NCBI GenBank assembly: GCA_001414485.1
Contig: LLEY01000061.1
Span: 248,001 to 312,000, forward strand
Direction: 5' to 3'
Length of the DNA: 64,000 bases
Source of the DNA: Calycina herbarum
Taxonomy: Eukaryota; Ascomycota; Leotiomycetes; Helotiales; Pezizellaceae
How positions within the stretch are numbered: the stretch's first letter is position 1; each line of letters opens with the position of its first letter. The translations under genes and the position numbers were made by a program. The notes beneath the pieces were generated by a model. It had not been told where the DNA came from, searched no databases, and worked only from the letters and a program-made list of their open reading frames with translations. Of the stretch, positions 1 to 9,847 are shown one piece after another.

Positions 1-372
1 AAAGCCTGTGGCGACGAGGGAATCCTCATGCGATGGTTATTCGCTGATGATGTGGTGTTGCATAATGGATTTACTATTGTGGAATATCCAAAGGGGATCA
101 ATAGTACGGAATTGAGCCAAGTGGAGTTTACGTTTCCGGATGAACAACATAAATATATCCATCGTATTGGACCGCTTCGACCTGCGAAGACGAAGGAGGA
201 GAAGAAGACCATACGGATGGAGGATTCGGAAATCATCGCGAATGTGGGTGTGCGCCAGACGTATGTTGAGCGAGCGCCGAAACATATCAAAGCCGGCACC
301 AAGAAGGGAGCGAAGATTGAGGAGGAGAGTGAGGGTGATGATCGGGTTGTTGAGTTGCTGTGGTTGTTTTGA
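1..372 (+). CDS. C-terminal part of an unrecognised protein (cut by window edge)
   Basis: An open frame enters from base 1 and ends at a TGA at 370-372, giving about 123 residues. The first ATG is at 28, but the frame is open before it, so this is the 3' part of a longer gene. The tail is charged, with Lys/Glu-rich stretches, and ends in the hydrophobic residues ELLWLF. I recognise no domain. The 3' side is T-rich non-coding DNA, which fits a gene end. It could also be a chance frame, but the length and base composition resemble the real exons nearby. Confidence 0.5.
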   Translation, partial: KACGDEGILMRWLFADDVVLHNGFTIVEYPKGINSTELSQVEFTFPDEQHKYIHRIGPLRPAKTKEEKKTIRMEDSEIIANVGVRQTYVERAPKHIKAGTKKGAKIEEESEGDDRVVELLWLF

Positions 373-1105
373 TCTTCTCCTTTCTTGATCAAAGTTCTTT
401 TCTTTTGTTTCTATACCTTTGATTTTTGACAGCCACATATTTGCGACGGCGTATTTGGGAGGGATGGTCCTCGGTGGCGTTTACTTTTTTTTGGGTGGCT
501 GTTTGAAAACTGCATTCCTTTTTTTGCATTTGCCCTTTGCATTACGATGGCGATTAGGGAGGTTACCTCGGTGGAACCTAGATGGATGACCTTGTACTTA
601 TATGAGATGAGATAGATTTGATACCAGACAGGACAGGGCCACCCGAAACAGTCGGGTTGGCGTGTACAATTTCCATGGGAGCAGATAGCTTGACCCAAAA
701 AAACCAAACGATTTAAATGAAGAAACCCCTTTTTTTGATCAAATGTGTTTGGTTTGAGAAGTGAAATTTGTTATTCCCTGTCATCTTGGGTAAATCCTCG
801 AGTCTCCGTGGTCAAGCTGTCTTTGATACACCAGGGTGTCATTGAAATTCGTAATTGGTTAGTCCCTCTTCTCTGCTCGCTCAATTTTTCAACTGAGACT
901 TGGTCAATTTTTTGTAGTCGGCTCTGAAAAGGGCATGGGCAACCCTTGATGGCGAGATGTTAACTTCAGGGTAGTAGTATTCAAGTTATAGGTAGGGTTT
1001 GCATTGAGGGTATTGGAACTATCTATAAGTATACTATCTTCAAAAAAGAAATTCGTCATAAAGTTGAAATCAAAATGAAAATGAAAAACACGTAGCTTGG
1101 GACTC
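373..1105. other. Intergenic, convergent gene ends
   Basis: This stretch lies between the end of the partial + strand gene and the end of the - strand hydrolase. It contains T-runs (around 485-525 and 730) and only short frames without family resemblance. It is probably the 3' UTRs of both genes. Confidence 0.6.
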
Positions 1106-1146
1106 CATCTCATCTCATCTCATCTCATCTCATCTCATCTCATCTC
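1106..1146. repeat. CATCT pentanucleotide microsatellite (8 units)
   Basis: Eight uninterrupted CATCT units. The array runs into the TGA stop codon (1145-1147, - strand) of the hydrolase gene, so unit loss or gain could change that protein's C-terminus. Confidence 0.9.
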
Positions 1147-3687
1147 AAAATCCAGCTTTCATCAAAGCCCACATCGCTGTATCCAGCTCCTTTGCTTCAT
1201 CTTCCTCTGCACCCTCCCCCAAATTCTCCGAGGCTATCTTTTTATTTGCGGGTTTTGATGCATCCCACCACTTCTCAAAAGGCAAGTAATCCGATTCACA
1301 GACCGTGGACGGAGGAGGTAGTGTTGCGTTTTGGAAGTAGGATTTTATTGCTGCTGCTGTGCAGCGGGAGGGTGTTGAGAGGGTTGTGTGCTTAGTTGTG
1401 TGTTAGATTTTTGGGGCTTTTGATTTTGGGGTTTGGGTTTTGATTGAAGGAGTGAGGGGAGGGGAGGGGAGGGGAGTTGAAGGGAGTGTTTTGGAAAAGG
1501 GAGGAAGTCAGTTTTGCCGTGGGAATGAACGAGGGGTGGGGACGGGAGTTGAGGGAAGCTACTGAGTCGTTCCTTCCCATCTTGCGAAAGAACAGCAACG
1601 AAGCAATTCTTGCCGCAAGCGTGCCGAGTTGGGAAGGAACGACCAAGGTCTCACGTCCCGACGAAATTCTTGACTTTCTCTACAAGAAGGGGAGATGATT
1701 ACGAGGACAAGAGGGAACGGAAGACGTACCCCATAAGCATCTTGCACCAGAATCTCTGAGCCTGAAAACCCAACCGCGTTTCTTTGCGCGGATTTTAGGG
1801 GTGTGACGTTATCGGCTGTGTTTGCTATAAACAGGATTGGTGTTGCGGTTCCGTTTGGGGCTTTGAAGGGTCCTGTTTATTTGTTTTGTCAGCATCTTCC
1901 TCCCATATCTTGCTTATACCAAAACCAATATTCAAGTTCAAAAAGGAGGAGGAAACATACCAGTGAACCTCCACTTAGCCTCAACCCCCCACCCAACACA
2001 TCCTAGCCTCATCTCCGCCATCGTACTCCCAACCATGGGACCAATCCCCATAAGCTCATCCACATACTCAGCATACATCTCCACACTCTCATGTACACCC
2101 CCATTATCAGAACACATAATTGCCAATGTGGCATCTGCACTTCCTTCCGTGTCATCGTCCTCGAACCTGTCTAACGCTGGTAATGGATTGGCTGTCGAGC
2201 ATTGGAAGGAATCTTGAGATATTGGGGGAATGAGTTCAAGATACGGCTCTCCATCTCCCTTCTCCAAAGCTGCTAAGATTTTTGCCAAGGTGGGAAAGAG
2301 AAGGATTGGTCGGTAGAGGGTACTGGTTATTAAGCGTTTGATGTCGGAGTATGTTATTATTGCTGGGGTGAGGGAGTTTTCGGTTCCGACTACCACAACG
2401 GGTTTCTTTCGCAAACTTTCTAACAAGTTGTCTAACCTCTGACGAATCTCCTCTTCGGAGGGAGAGAAAAACGCACAGCCTTCGGAACCAGCGAGGAAGC
2501 AGTAGTGGAAGAAAGCGGTTATTATCTTTTCTGTGTCGGTGATGAATGTTACACCCCTCGAAGAAGTGTATTCCTCAGCTTCGACATTACCATCGAGAAT
2601 CATTCTTCCAACCTTGTCGGGGTAGAGAGAGGCGAATGTTAGACCGAGATAAGTCCCGTAGCTGAAGCCCCAGTATTGGAGGGAAGGAAGGTGGAGTTGC
2701 GTCATTAGTTCGTACATGTCTCTTGCTGTAGAAGCCGTGGAAACATATGATAGGGGGCTTGGGTGTGTGTTTGAGATATTTTGAGAGGAGGATGTTGAGG
2801 TGAGAAGACATTGTTTTGAGAATGCTTTTGCGTGGGCATATGCGTCATGGAGAACTCCTGAGTGGGCGTCTAGGACTGGAAGGGAGAGGAGAGACCAGAG
2901 GAGGGAGGATTGAGGGGTTGGGAAGCAGGCTGCTTTTGGGGTTGAGTGTCCGACTGTTTCTCTTGTAAGTAATCCGAAGAAAATGAGGGGTTGAGGGACA
3001 TGCCTCCTCGTGGATCAAAAGATATGATATCCTGGTTTTACGTAAGTATTTTTCTCGTTTAGAAAGGGGGGAGTGGCTTACAAAGTTCTTTCCTGCTATA
3101 GCTTGGTAGTATCGTGCTAGGTTTTTGACGAACCAAATTCCGGATCCTCCTGGTCCACCTGTTTTTTGTTAGTGATAGGTTTGATTTCGTTTTGGAAGGG
3201 AGTAGATACCTGGGTTTATGAATAGACTCCCTTTGTATTCCTTTTTGCTTGTTGCGTTAAAACGGATAATTGCGATACTAGCTCGATGTTCGTCTGAAGG
3301 GTCTAACCAGTCTAGCGGGACCTAGTTTAATTAGCCTTACTCTAAATATCTCGAGCAAAAATAAGACGGGAAGAAACAAACATCAAGCATAGCACAATCA
3401 TAAGCCCCGTCATAACAACTATGCCACTTCAACTCCTTATCCGCTCTCGCCCTACTCCAAGTCCAGCCCTCTCTTCTCTCTTCATCAACCTCTCCACCAG
3501 TTAACAGAAGTTTACTCCAAGAATTCAAAAATAGAAACTTCGCGAATAGTAATCCAAGAAGTAATAAAATTATCTTCCGATATCGAATCCACTTCTTCTC
3601 ATGAGCTGCAACTTCATCTTGAAATATGGCTTCTGAACGGGGTATCCCTTCTAACGGTAGTAAATGTGTTTTCTCGCAGGATTCCAT
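1145..3687 (-). CDS. Membrane-anchored alpha/beta hydrolase, TAP-like C-terminal domain (S33-type)
   Basis: Seven exons on the - strand: 3687-3382, 3321-3210, 3158-3082, 3031-3004, 2953-1961, 1872-1730 and 1390-1145, joining in frame to about 634 aa. After a charged N-terminus there is one hydrophobic segment near residues 37-57 (IILLLLGLLFAKFLFL), suggesting a signal anchor. Family landmarks are the oxyanion-type NPGGPGGSG, the strand DIISFDPRGVGHSTP, the nucleophile elbow GFSYGTYLG (Ser), and the TAP-like end with PILFIANTADNVTP (Asp) and YGHTTLSTPSRC (His), so the triad looks complete. Relatives are secreted tripeptidyl or proline-type peptidases; the substrate here is unknown. Intron 2954-3003 starts with GC instead of GT, and intron 1391-1729 is unusually long (339 nt) and holds an inverted repeat. 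Introns 1-3 (50-60 nt) are canonical. Confidence 0.88.
1566..1643. repeat. Inverted repeat (14-bp perfect stem) inside a long intron
   Basis: GTCGTTCCTTCCCA (1566-1579) is matched by its exact reverse complement at 1630-1643. An inner pair, CTTGCG (1581-1586) and CGCAAG (1614-1619), extends the fold. It sits in the 339-nt intron of the hydrolase gene, which is six times longer than the other introns. It may be a small inserted element or an RNA hairpin. Confidence 0.75.
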
Positions 3688-4749
3688 GGTGTGTGTTATC
3701 GTATGGTCATGGTTTACAAGGAGCGTCGAGTTGTGAGTTGCGTTGCCTCGTTGTCTTGTCTCGTTCTTGAGGATGAGTTGTCCCGAAACTGTTGCGGTCA
3801 GGGTCTCGTGAGTGGATCCCTACTTGTGGATGGGTGGGTGGGTTTCGGGGGATTGTCGGGGGATCTGATAAGGATTCTTATTTTTGCTTTTTCAACGGTT
3901 ACAGGGGTAGCGAGGGGAGTGGTGCTGGTGAGGTATTTTGGGTCACTTGATATACGAAGAATTCCGTGGAATTTATCAAGGTCCATGTAAAGTATTGAGT
4001 TCTAATAAGAGAAGATTTCCAGAGTTCGACTCTTCTTAACTTTCACAAAAATTTCCCTTCTTATCCGACTACCCGAAAGAGTTATGAGAATCAGGATCTT
4101 TATCTCGTAACACCCCGGCATTATTTATAGTAAGTCAAGGAAAGATTTGAAGACTTACGAAAGAGCAAGTGTTCAAAACCAAAAAGCATTTCGCCTTTAC
4201 CGAATGAAGATTTCTCGTACACCAGCGAAGCAAATGGGATCTCGGGATTGGGTCAAAGGTACTCGTCTACTTGAAGGAAGTTTTAGAGCACCACAGTTCC
4301 TCGAAAGTCACTCGGCGTTCAAAGAAGAAGATGATTCAACCCCTTTCGGAATCTACAGTTGTTTGCCAGATACATGGGTAATCGAATCATAATAACCCTA
4401 TCATTATTGTATTTCAAGCCATTCTGACTCAAGCCTCTCTACTCAAAATGCAAAGGAGAAACTCATGACATGCCTTAGGTAAAACTGATGGCGAAAGACT
4501 TCGCGGAAAAACCTCGAACATATCACGAATCAAAAACCCCATCATTATAGAAAGATTATATCGATTTATTTTGCGAGGTAGTTCAGATGCTGCTCAAGTC
4601 CCTACATACGAAGAGAACCCCCGTAATTCTCAATCAAATCCCCTACTGACAACGTCAAGTATTTTAGATTACTAAAGGCTCAGGACCTTGGAAACTTGAA
4701 ATCTGCTAAAGAGAGTAATTCATGGGGGAGAGTATTTCAAGTGAAGAAG
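3688..4749. other. Intergenic between hydrolase promoter and 2EXR gene end
   Basis: This is upstream of the hydrolase start and downstream of the 2EXR stop, both on the - strand. Frames at 3664-3990 and 4147-4392 exist but show no family resemblance and no splice-supported extension. I see no RNA gene or mobile element. Confidence 0.5.
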
Positions 4750-6096
4750 TTATCCAGAGCCACTTGCTGACTTGTGTGTGGCAATCATGAATTTGATGAC
4801 CTCTGGCAAAGGCCATGAAGATGGCAGATGGTGTTTAGGGTACCATGAAGATGGCAGAGAGTGGTCAGGGTAAAAGTCGTCGTAAACCTTACGCCCTTCA
4901 GGCCCCGCATGATATTCCTCCCAGGAGGCTTGCAGACCCCTCCAAAACTCCGCGTTCTTGTTCTTCGTAGTCTCCGCCGACCACCCACTTTCAGGGACGG
5001 GGTCGTAAAGGTTAATGTCTACTTCACCCTTTAGTTCGGTTGGTTCCACGTCCCAATGAAACAAAAACACCTCCTTTACGTTGCCAAAGCAAGCAAGAGC
5101 ATAGCCCAAATCACGATATTCGTGGAGAGTTGGAGATTCCCGTTTAGAGCCCAAGACTGCCAGTTTTTGAACCTTTTCTCTATCTTCGCATAGAAGGCAA
5201 GAGAGAATCTGATTTGATGAGTAACCCACAGAATGGCCAGTCAGAACAAGAGAATCGCTTTTAGGGTTGAAATAGTTCTCCCCGATAGTTCCGAAAGAGG
5301 AAAAGGATAGCCAAGAGCGAGAAGCGACGTTGAATGCTTCTCGACAGGCTGTGAGGGGACTAGGTAATGCACGAGTTCTTCGCCATCCAACAAGTGGTTC
5401 AATCGTAGGGATTAAATCACCATCTTCGTATTCGATCTGGATCCAGTCACCGTCGTCGCCACCAAGAACTCTCGTTGTATAGTTCCAATTCCGTGCAACG
5501 CTGACAGCTTCAGCGTTTCCATAAACAATTCCAGCGCTACCTGGCTCGTGTTCGTCAAACCACATGCTGTGTGTGTATGGATACGGACGACTTCGTTTGC
5601 CCGGGTATAGTTCTTTCATGTAAGCTGTAATCGACGTGAAGTCATTTCTGGTATTTTGCATTCTAGTTAACTGCCCAGGGCTGAGTATAACCGTTCGCAT
5701 CTGTCTTTCGTCAGGTGGCTCCGCTCCGATCGCAACATCTGATCGCACTCTTAGGTATTGATCGTTGTGTGTATATGCTTTCCAGTAATTGAGATACACA
5801 TTTCTTGGCTCTGTCCCCTCGAGAGCGAGCTCCCAGATCATCTCTCGAATCTCGGTGGGAAACTTTCCGAACAGTTGGAACTTGGTTAGGGGGTTTGTGG
5901 TTGAGGCTTTACCATTGTCTTCGTTCGATACTGTTGAAGATAAGGTATTTTTCTAAGTAGGGTCAGTATGTGGTAAATCGATATGTTACACGTATCTCAT
6001 ATATACCTCATTTTTCGAGGGGGAATCACCAGAGCTGGGTCGTATCTCCAACGGAGGAAGTGCCTCTTGTTGAGGGGTACTTGGGTCAGGCGACAT
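4750..6096 (-). CDS. 2EXR-domain protein (F-box-like, intact copy)
   Basis: Two exons, 6096-6007 and 5952-4750, with a 54-nt GT-AG intron in phase 0, give 430 aa. The start MSPDPSTP is followed by a Pro/Ser-rich leader. The conserved 2EXR opening FQLFGKFPTEIREMIWELAL starts near residue 51, then PRNVYL and a second block of the family near residues 190-230. The C-terminal part (GNVKEVFLFHWDVEP, SSWYPKHHLP) is typical of these fungal proteins. Their biochemical role is not known; some are guessed to be adaptors. A tandem, broken paralogue lies just upstream (6895-8484) and shares the exon-1/intron-1 layout, showing a local duplication. Confidence 0.85.
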
Positions 6097-6894
6097 GATG
6101 TTGAAGTTTCGTAGTGGACCGTGGTTGTAAATAGCAAAGAGCTTAGTACTCTACTTAGGGCAAAGACCAACTATATATATTCAAGCTAGTTAATAACCAT
6201 GTGACTGGGAAGTGAGTCAAAGAAATGCTATTCACTTAATAGTCATGTTTTGCGACAAAAGATTTGTACCCTCAGCGTATTAAGGGAAGGTTTTGATTTA
6301 GGATGGATGAGAGAGTTGGATTCCGTAGTGTCACTTGAGACTTGTATGATTTAGGGGTGCCTAGGAATTGGTTTGAATAAAAATCCACAACAGCCATATA
6401 AACAATTATTACTACTAACTTTGACAGTAACTACTTATTACACATTGACAGCAAAATCCACTTGAGAAGCTACTGGATGAACGTCAAAATAACTCGGGAG
6501 TACAGCAAAGTGGCTTGGTTAAAAGTTTAAAGAAGCTTAAAAGGAGTTCGCCTCAGTTGAAAAGACCTCCAAGGCTTACAAGAATAGAAACGAGGCCTGA
6601 TTTGAGTCCAAATAGCTCTCAGCATCTCTTCTTCGATAAATATCTCGGTCAAGTACACGTGGGATTAATACTATTATGATTGAACTCATTTATTTAGTCA
6701 ATCAAAAAACCATTTGATGTAAAAGAAGTCACTAGGAAAAGCATATCATATCTAAGCAAAGCTGGCCAGCAGTAGAATAAGATTGCGTAGAAAAGTTTGG
6801 CAAATGGGAGTTTGGAACATCCGTAGTATAAAGAGCAGAGTTGAAATCATCGTTGTATTAACACGCTTTCGCAAAGCGAGAGTATCAACATTGT
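6097..6894. other. Spacer between the two 2EXR copies
   Basis: About 800 bases hold the promoter of the intact 2EXR gene and the 3' flank of the broken copy. It is moderately AT-rich. I see no further gene. Confidence 0.5.
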
Positions 6895-8484
6895 TTAGCA
6901 ATGACGGGATTTCCATTCTGCCCAGTAATCCTTCAGAATCTGGTCCTTTGACTTCATATCTTCGATATTTGCCTCTTTTGGCCTGCGAGTTGTAAGCTTC
7001 AAGTCCAAGATCTTTTGAGGAAACCAAGTCGTTGGCCAGTCAGAGTGGGTACCCCTGGGCGTTTCGTACTTCCAGTGAGACTCATAGGATTGGTTATAGT
7101 TCTTGGAAAATTCTTCCAGTTCGCTTCGCACCTTGGTGATTCCGGCATTTCTTTCCTCCACGGACCACCCTTCCTGACTCACGCTTTCAAATTCGGGGTC
7201 GTGGAGCTCAATATCGATCTCAACTTCTTCTCCAGGATCCATCTTCTTCTTCTCTTCATTCCAATGGTATGCGTAATGATGCCTTTCGTCATAATAAAAT
7301 GGTGTTAGTTCTTTTACATTTTTGAAGAGAGCTAGTGTTGAGCCCGTTGTAATCAACCGTTTTTCTGCCGACCATAATTGCCATCCTTTGAACTTTCAGT
7401 CTTTCTTTGAGGGAAATACCAAGTAGTACCTCGTATTGGTGTGCTACCCGAATTTTATGAGGACGCTAAGTTTGCGAAAATGATGCATCATCCAATACCA
7501 GAATGTCGCGCTTGCTGTTGAGATAATTATTCCCTAAAGTACCGAGGGTTGGTAATGATACGCGGAAACGAGACGCAACATCAAACACTTCTCGGCATGT
7601 GAAGAGGATAGTTGGCAGTGCACAAGTCCTTACTATCCATGAACTCGTCTTATCTGTTTCACAAGAGCCTCGTCTTCGTATTCAATCTGGACCCAACCAT
7701 CATCACTAAGGAGTCTTTTTTTGTACCAAGTCCACCTAGAATTTCCTTCGATTGGGCCGCTAACGCCACAAAATAAACCCGGGCTGCCTGGCCCAGTTCC
7801 ATCAAACTGTATGCTATGCATACGTGGATACGTAGGGCTTGGGTTGAATCTTCCCCCAATGTAAGAAGTGAGTGATTTGAACGTTGCCATATCACTTCTC
7901 AGTTGCTCGTGCTCGCTGGGACTGAGTATGACCGTTCTTATTGATCTTTCATTAGGGTGAGTAGCTCCAATAGGAATATCCGACCGTACTCTATCGCCTA
8001 GAGTCCAAGGAACGGGCACGCTCTTTTCGTTAAGATAAACGTTCCGTGGTTCCAAATTATCAAGAGCAAACTCCCAGATATTCTCTCGTACTGCGGATGA
8101 TCTCGAACTCAGTATTGCCATTTCTAGAAGTGTGTCTGAGGATGAAGCAGAGTTGTAGGGGAGGAACTGGGTTTCTGAGGGGGAAATAGTGTTTTAATCA
8201 TCTTAAAACAACCTGAAAGAGGAAAAAGGAACTTGGGGAATACCTACTTTCCAAGGGAAATTCTCTAAACAAATGAAAATTTAGTTGACAACTTAGAAGA
8301 AGTGCTACTGGCTTCGTTCGATACCTCCTAGGTGAAGTTAATATGTGGTGAGGACCTGAGTATCTAGATGCTAGTTTCATACCTCTTTTTTGACGGAAGA
8401 GTCATTTTCGGTGTTGATACGGGGTGGTATCTCCATGACGGGAAGAGACTCTCCTTGTGGGATGGCAGTGGAGTTGGTAGACAT
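6895..8484 (-). pseudogene. Broken tandem paralogue of the 2EXR gene
   Basis: Alignment by eye to the intact neighbour shows exon 1 at 8484-8383 (MSTNSTAIPQGESLP versus MSPDPSTPQQEALP), intron 1 at 8328-8382, exon 2 at 8327-8248, an extra intron at 8091-8247, and exon 3 from 8090. Joining exons 2 and 3 restores FPLEIRENIWEFAL, the counterpart of FPTEIREMIWELAL. Lesions: a one-base shift in a T-run near 8265-8270, a one-base loss after IRRVHG near 7635, an in-frame TAG near 7470, and another frame change near 7360 before LALFKNVKEL. Homology continues to the stop at 6895. The decay looks moderate, so sequencing error alone is unlikely to explain all four. The extra intron is shared with the aldolase gene at 48.9 kb. 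Confidence 0.8.
8091..8247 (-). mobile_element. Introner-like element, copy 1 (157-nt intron in the 2EXR paralogue)
   Basis: On the - strand the segment begins GTAGGTATTC and ends CATCCGCAG. Removing it joins GGAAA to TACGAG and restores the conserved codons L-E-I-R-E. The intact tandem paralogue has no intron there. Shared blocks with the aldolase intron at 48897-49016 include GGTATTC, TTCAGGTTGTTTT, CTATTTCC, ATGGCAATACTGA and GAGATCATCCGC, in the same order. AGTA occurs at both junctions, a possible target duplication. It is in sense orientation relative to the host gene. Confidence 0.75.
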
Positions 8485-9847
8485 GATGCTGAATTTGCGT
8501 TGTAACTTTACTGTAGTGGGGAGTAGTAGGTGCAAGGATCAGAGAAACATGTGGGTTTTGTGCAAAATAGCGTGATGAGATTAGTGGATCAACCAGGAGA
8601 ACCGGGAGTTGAATAGAGTTTGTGTATCTGGTTGTAAAGTTGTGGAAAGGTGGAGGTTAAAGAGAGGTTATGTGTCTAGCTTGGAAAGGTAGTTGAATAA
8701 CGAAGTCTAAGAAGCTTCCAAAGCGGGGTATTACATTCACGGATCTATCCCATGCTCCTATGACCATTTCTCTACGTCATCAACCTATTCGCCGACATTC
8801 CATCGTGATTCATTACTGGGTCCTTTCTCTCGCTTGAAAAAGAAGCACGCTCTCACAACAACCCAGTCAGATTATTATCTTCACTATCTACCCACTAGAA
8901 TAAACCTGTTGGGTGCATTCTTCTCTTAGACAGTCTCTAAGATATTTCGTTTCTTTACTGTGTGGCACCAAACTGTGCACCTTTTAAGATTACTTTGTAA
9001 ATTGAAGCAATGTGGATTTTCCAATATGAAGTCTTTACTAGAAAGCAGAAGTCCCACAATGAAGAGCTAATAAAAAGCTGATTCAAATTGAAGAAGGCTA
9101 GATGACTCTGGTCGAAACCAAGCTCTTGTGTGCGCAGGGCTCTTAGTTTCCATCGCTTATTAACAAGCAAAACAATCGACAGTAACAGTTTAAACGAAAA
9201 CGGCTGCTTGGAAATTGCAAGTTCTGAGCAGGGCACCCAGTCCACAAACAGTGGCTTTGCGTTCAAGAACATCTAGCTGCAATATACCCGTTTAATTGAC
9301 TTTCCTTTGGTTGTAAGAGTCCTCGTTCCATGAACAAAAAGAATTATACGAAAAGTTTAGATTAACGAAATGAAGTGAACAAACTTACAAGGAGACTTCA
9401 ACCTATAGATTCTTATTAACTTTTGCTACACTGTTGGATTCATTTCATTGTTCCAGACCTTCTAGAATAAAGTGTTTTGATTATATATTGTTCAGGTGAA
9501 CGAGAAACTTTGGTAGAGACTCTTACTCTTTGCCCATTGACCACTTGATGATAACTTGTACGCACTGAGTGAGTACTTCTTTATAACAAGGGATTTGTTT
9601 GATATCTAACTATGGTTCCATGCATTCAGGTTGTAGTAACTTGTGACGTGACATCCAAGACGTTATATATTTGTTCTCGAGGTTATACCAGTTAAACTAA
9701 TTTACAATAATCTACAAAATTTCAACTCACCATGAGTCAAAAGTAGAGTTGAGGGGGTATACCAAACACCTTCCAACCATGTAATCCCCGGCCCAAAACG
9801 AGCCCCAGAGTAGAGAATAATCTTTTCCCATCCCCCACACCCAACAC
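8485..9847. other. Intergenic, 1.36 kb, no gene seen
   Basis: This is upstream of the 2EXR paralogue and downstream of the Zn-cluster gene (both on -). The 105-codon frame at 8955-9272 has no recognisable motif. No RNA gene or repeat was found. Confidence 0.5.

Noticed and set aside
4147..4392. 81-codon + strand frame
   Set aside because: No motif, isolated, low information; not supported as a gene.
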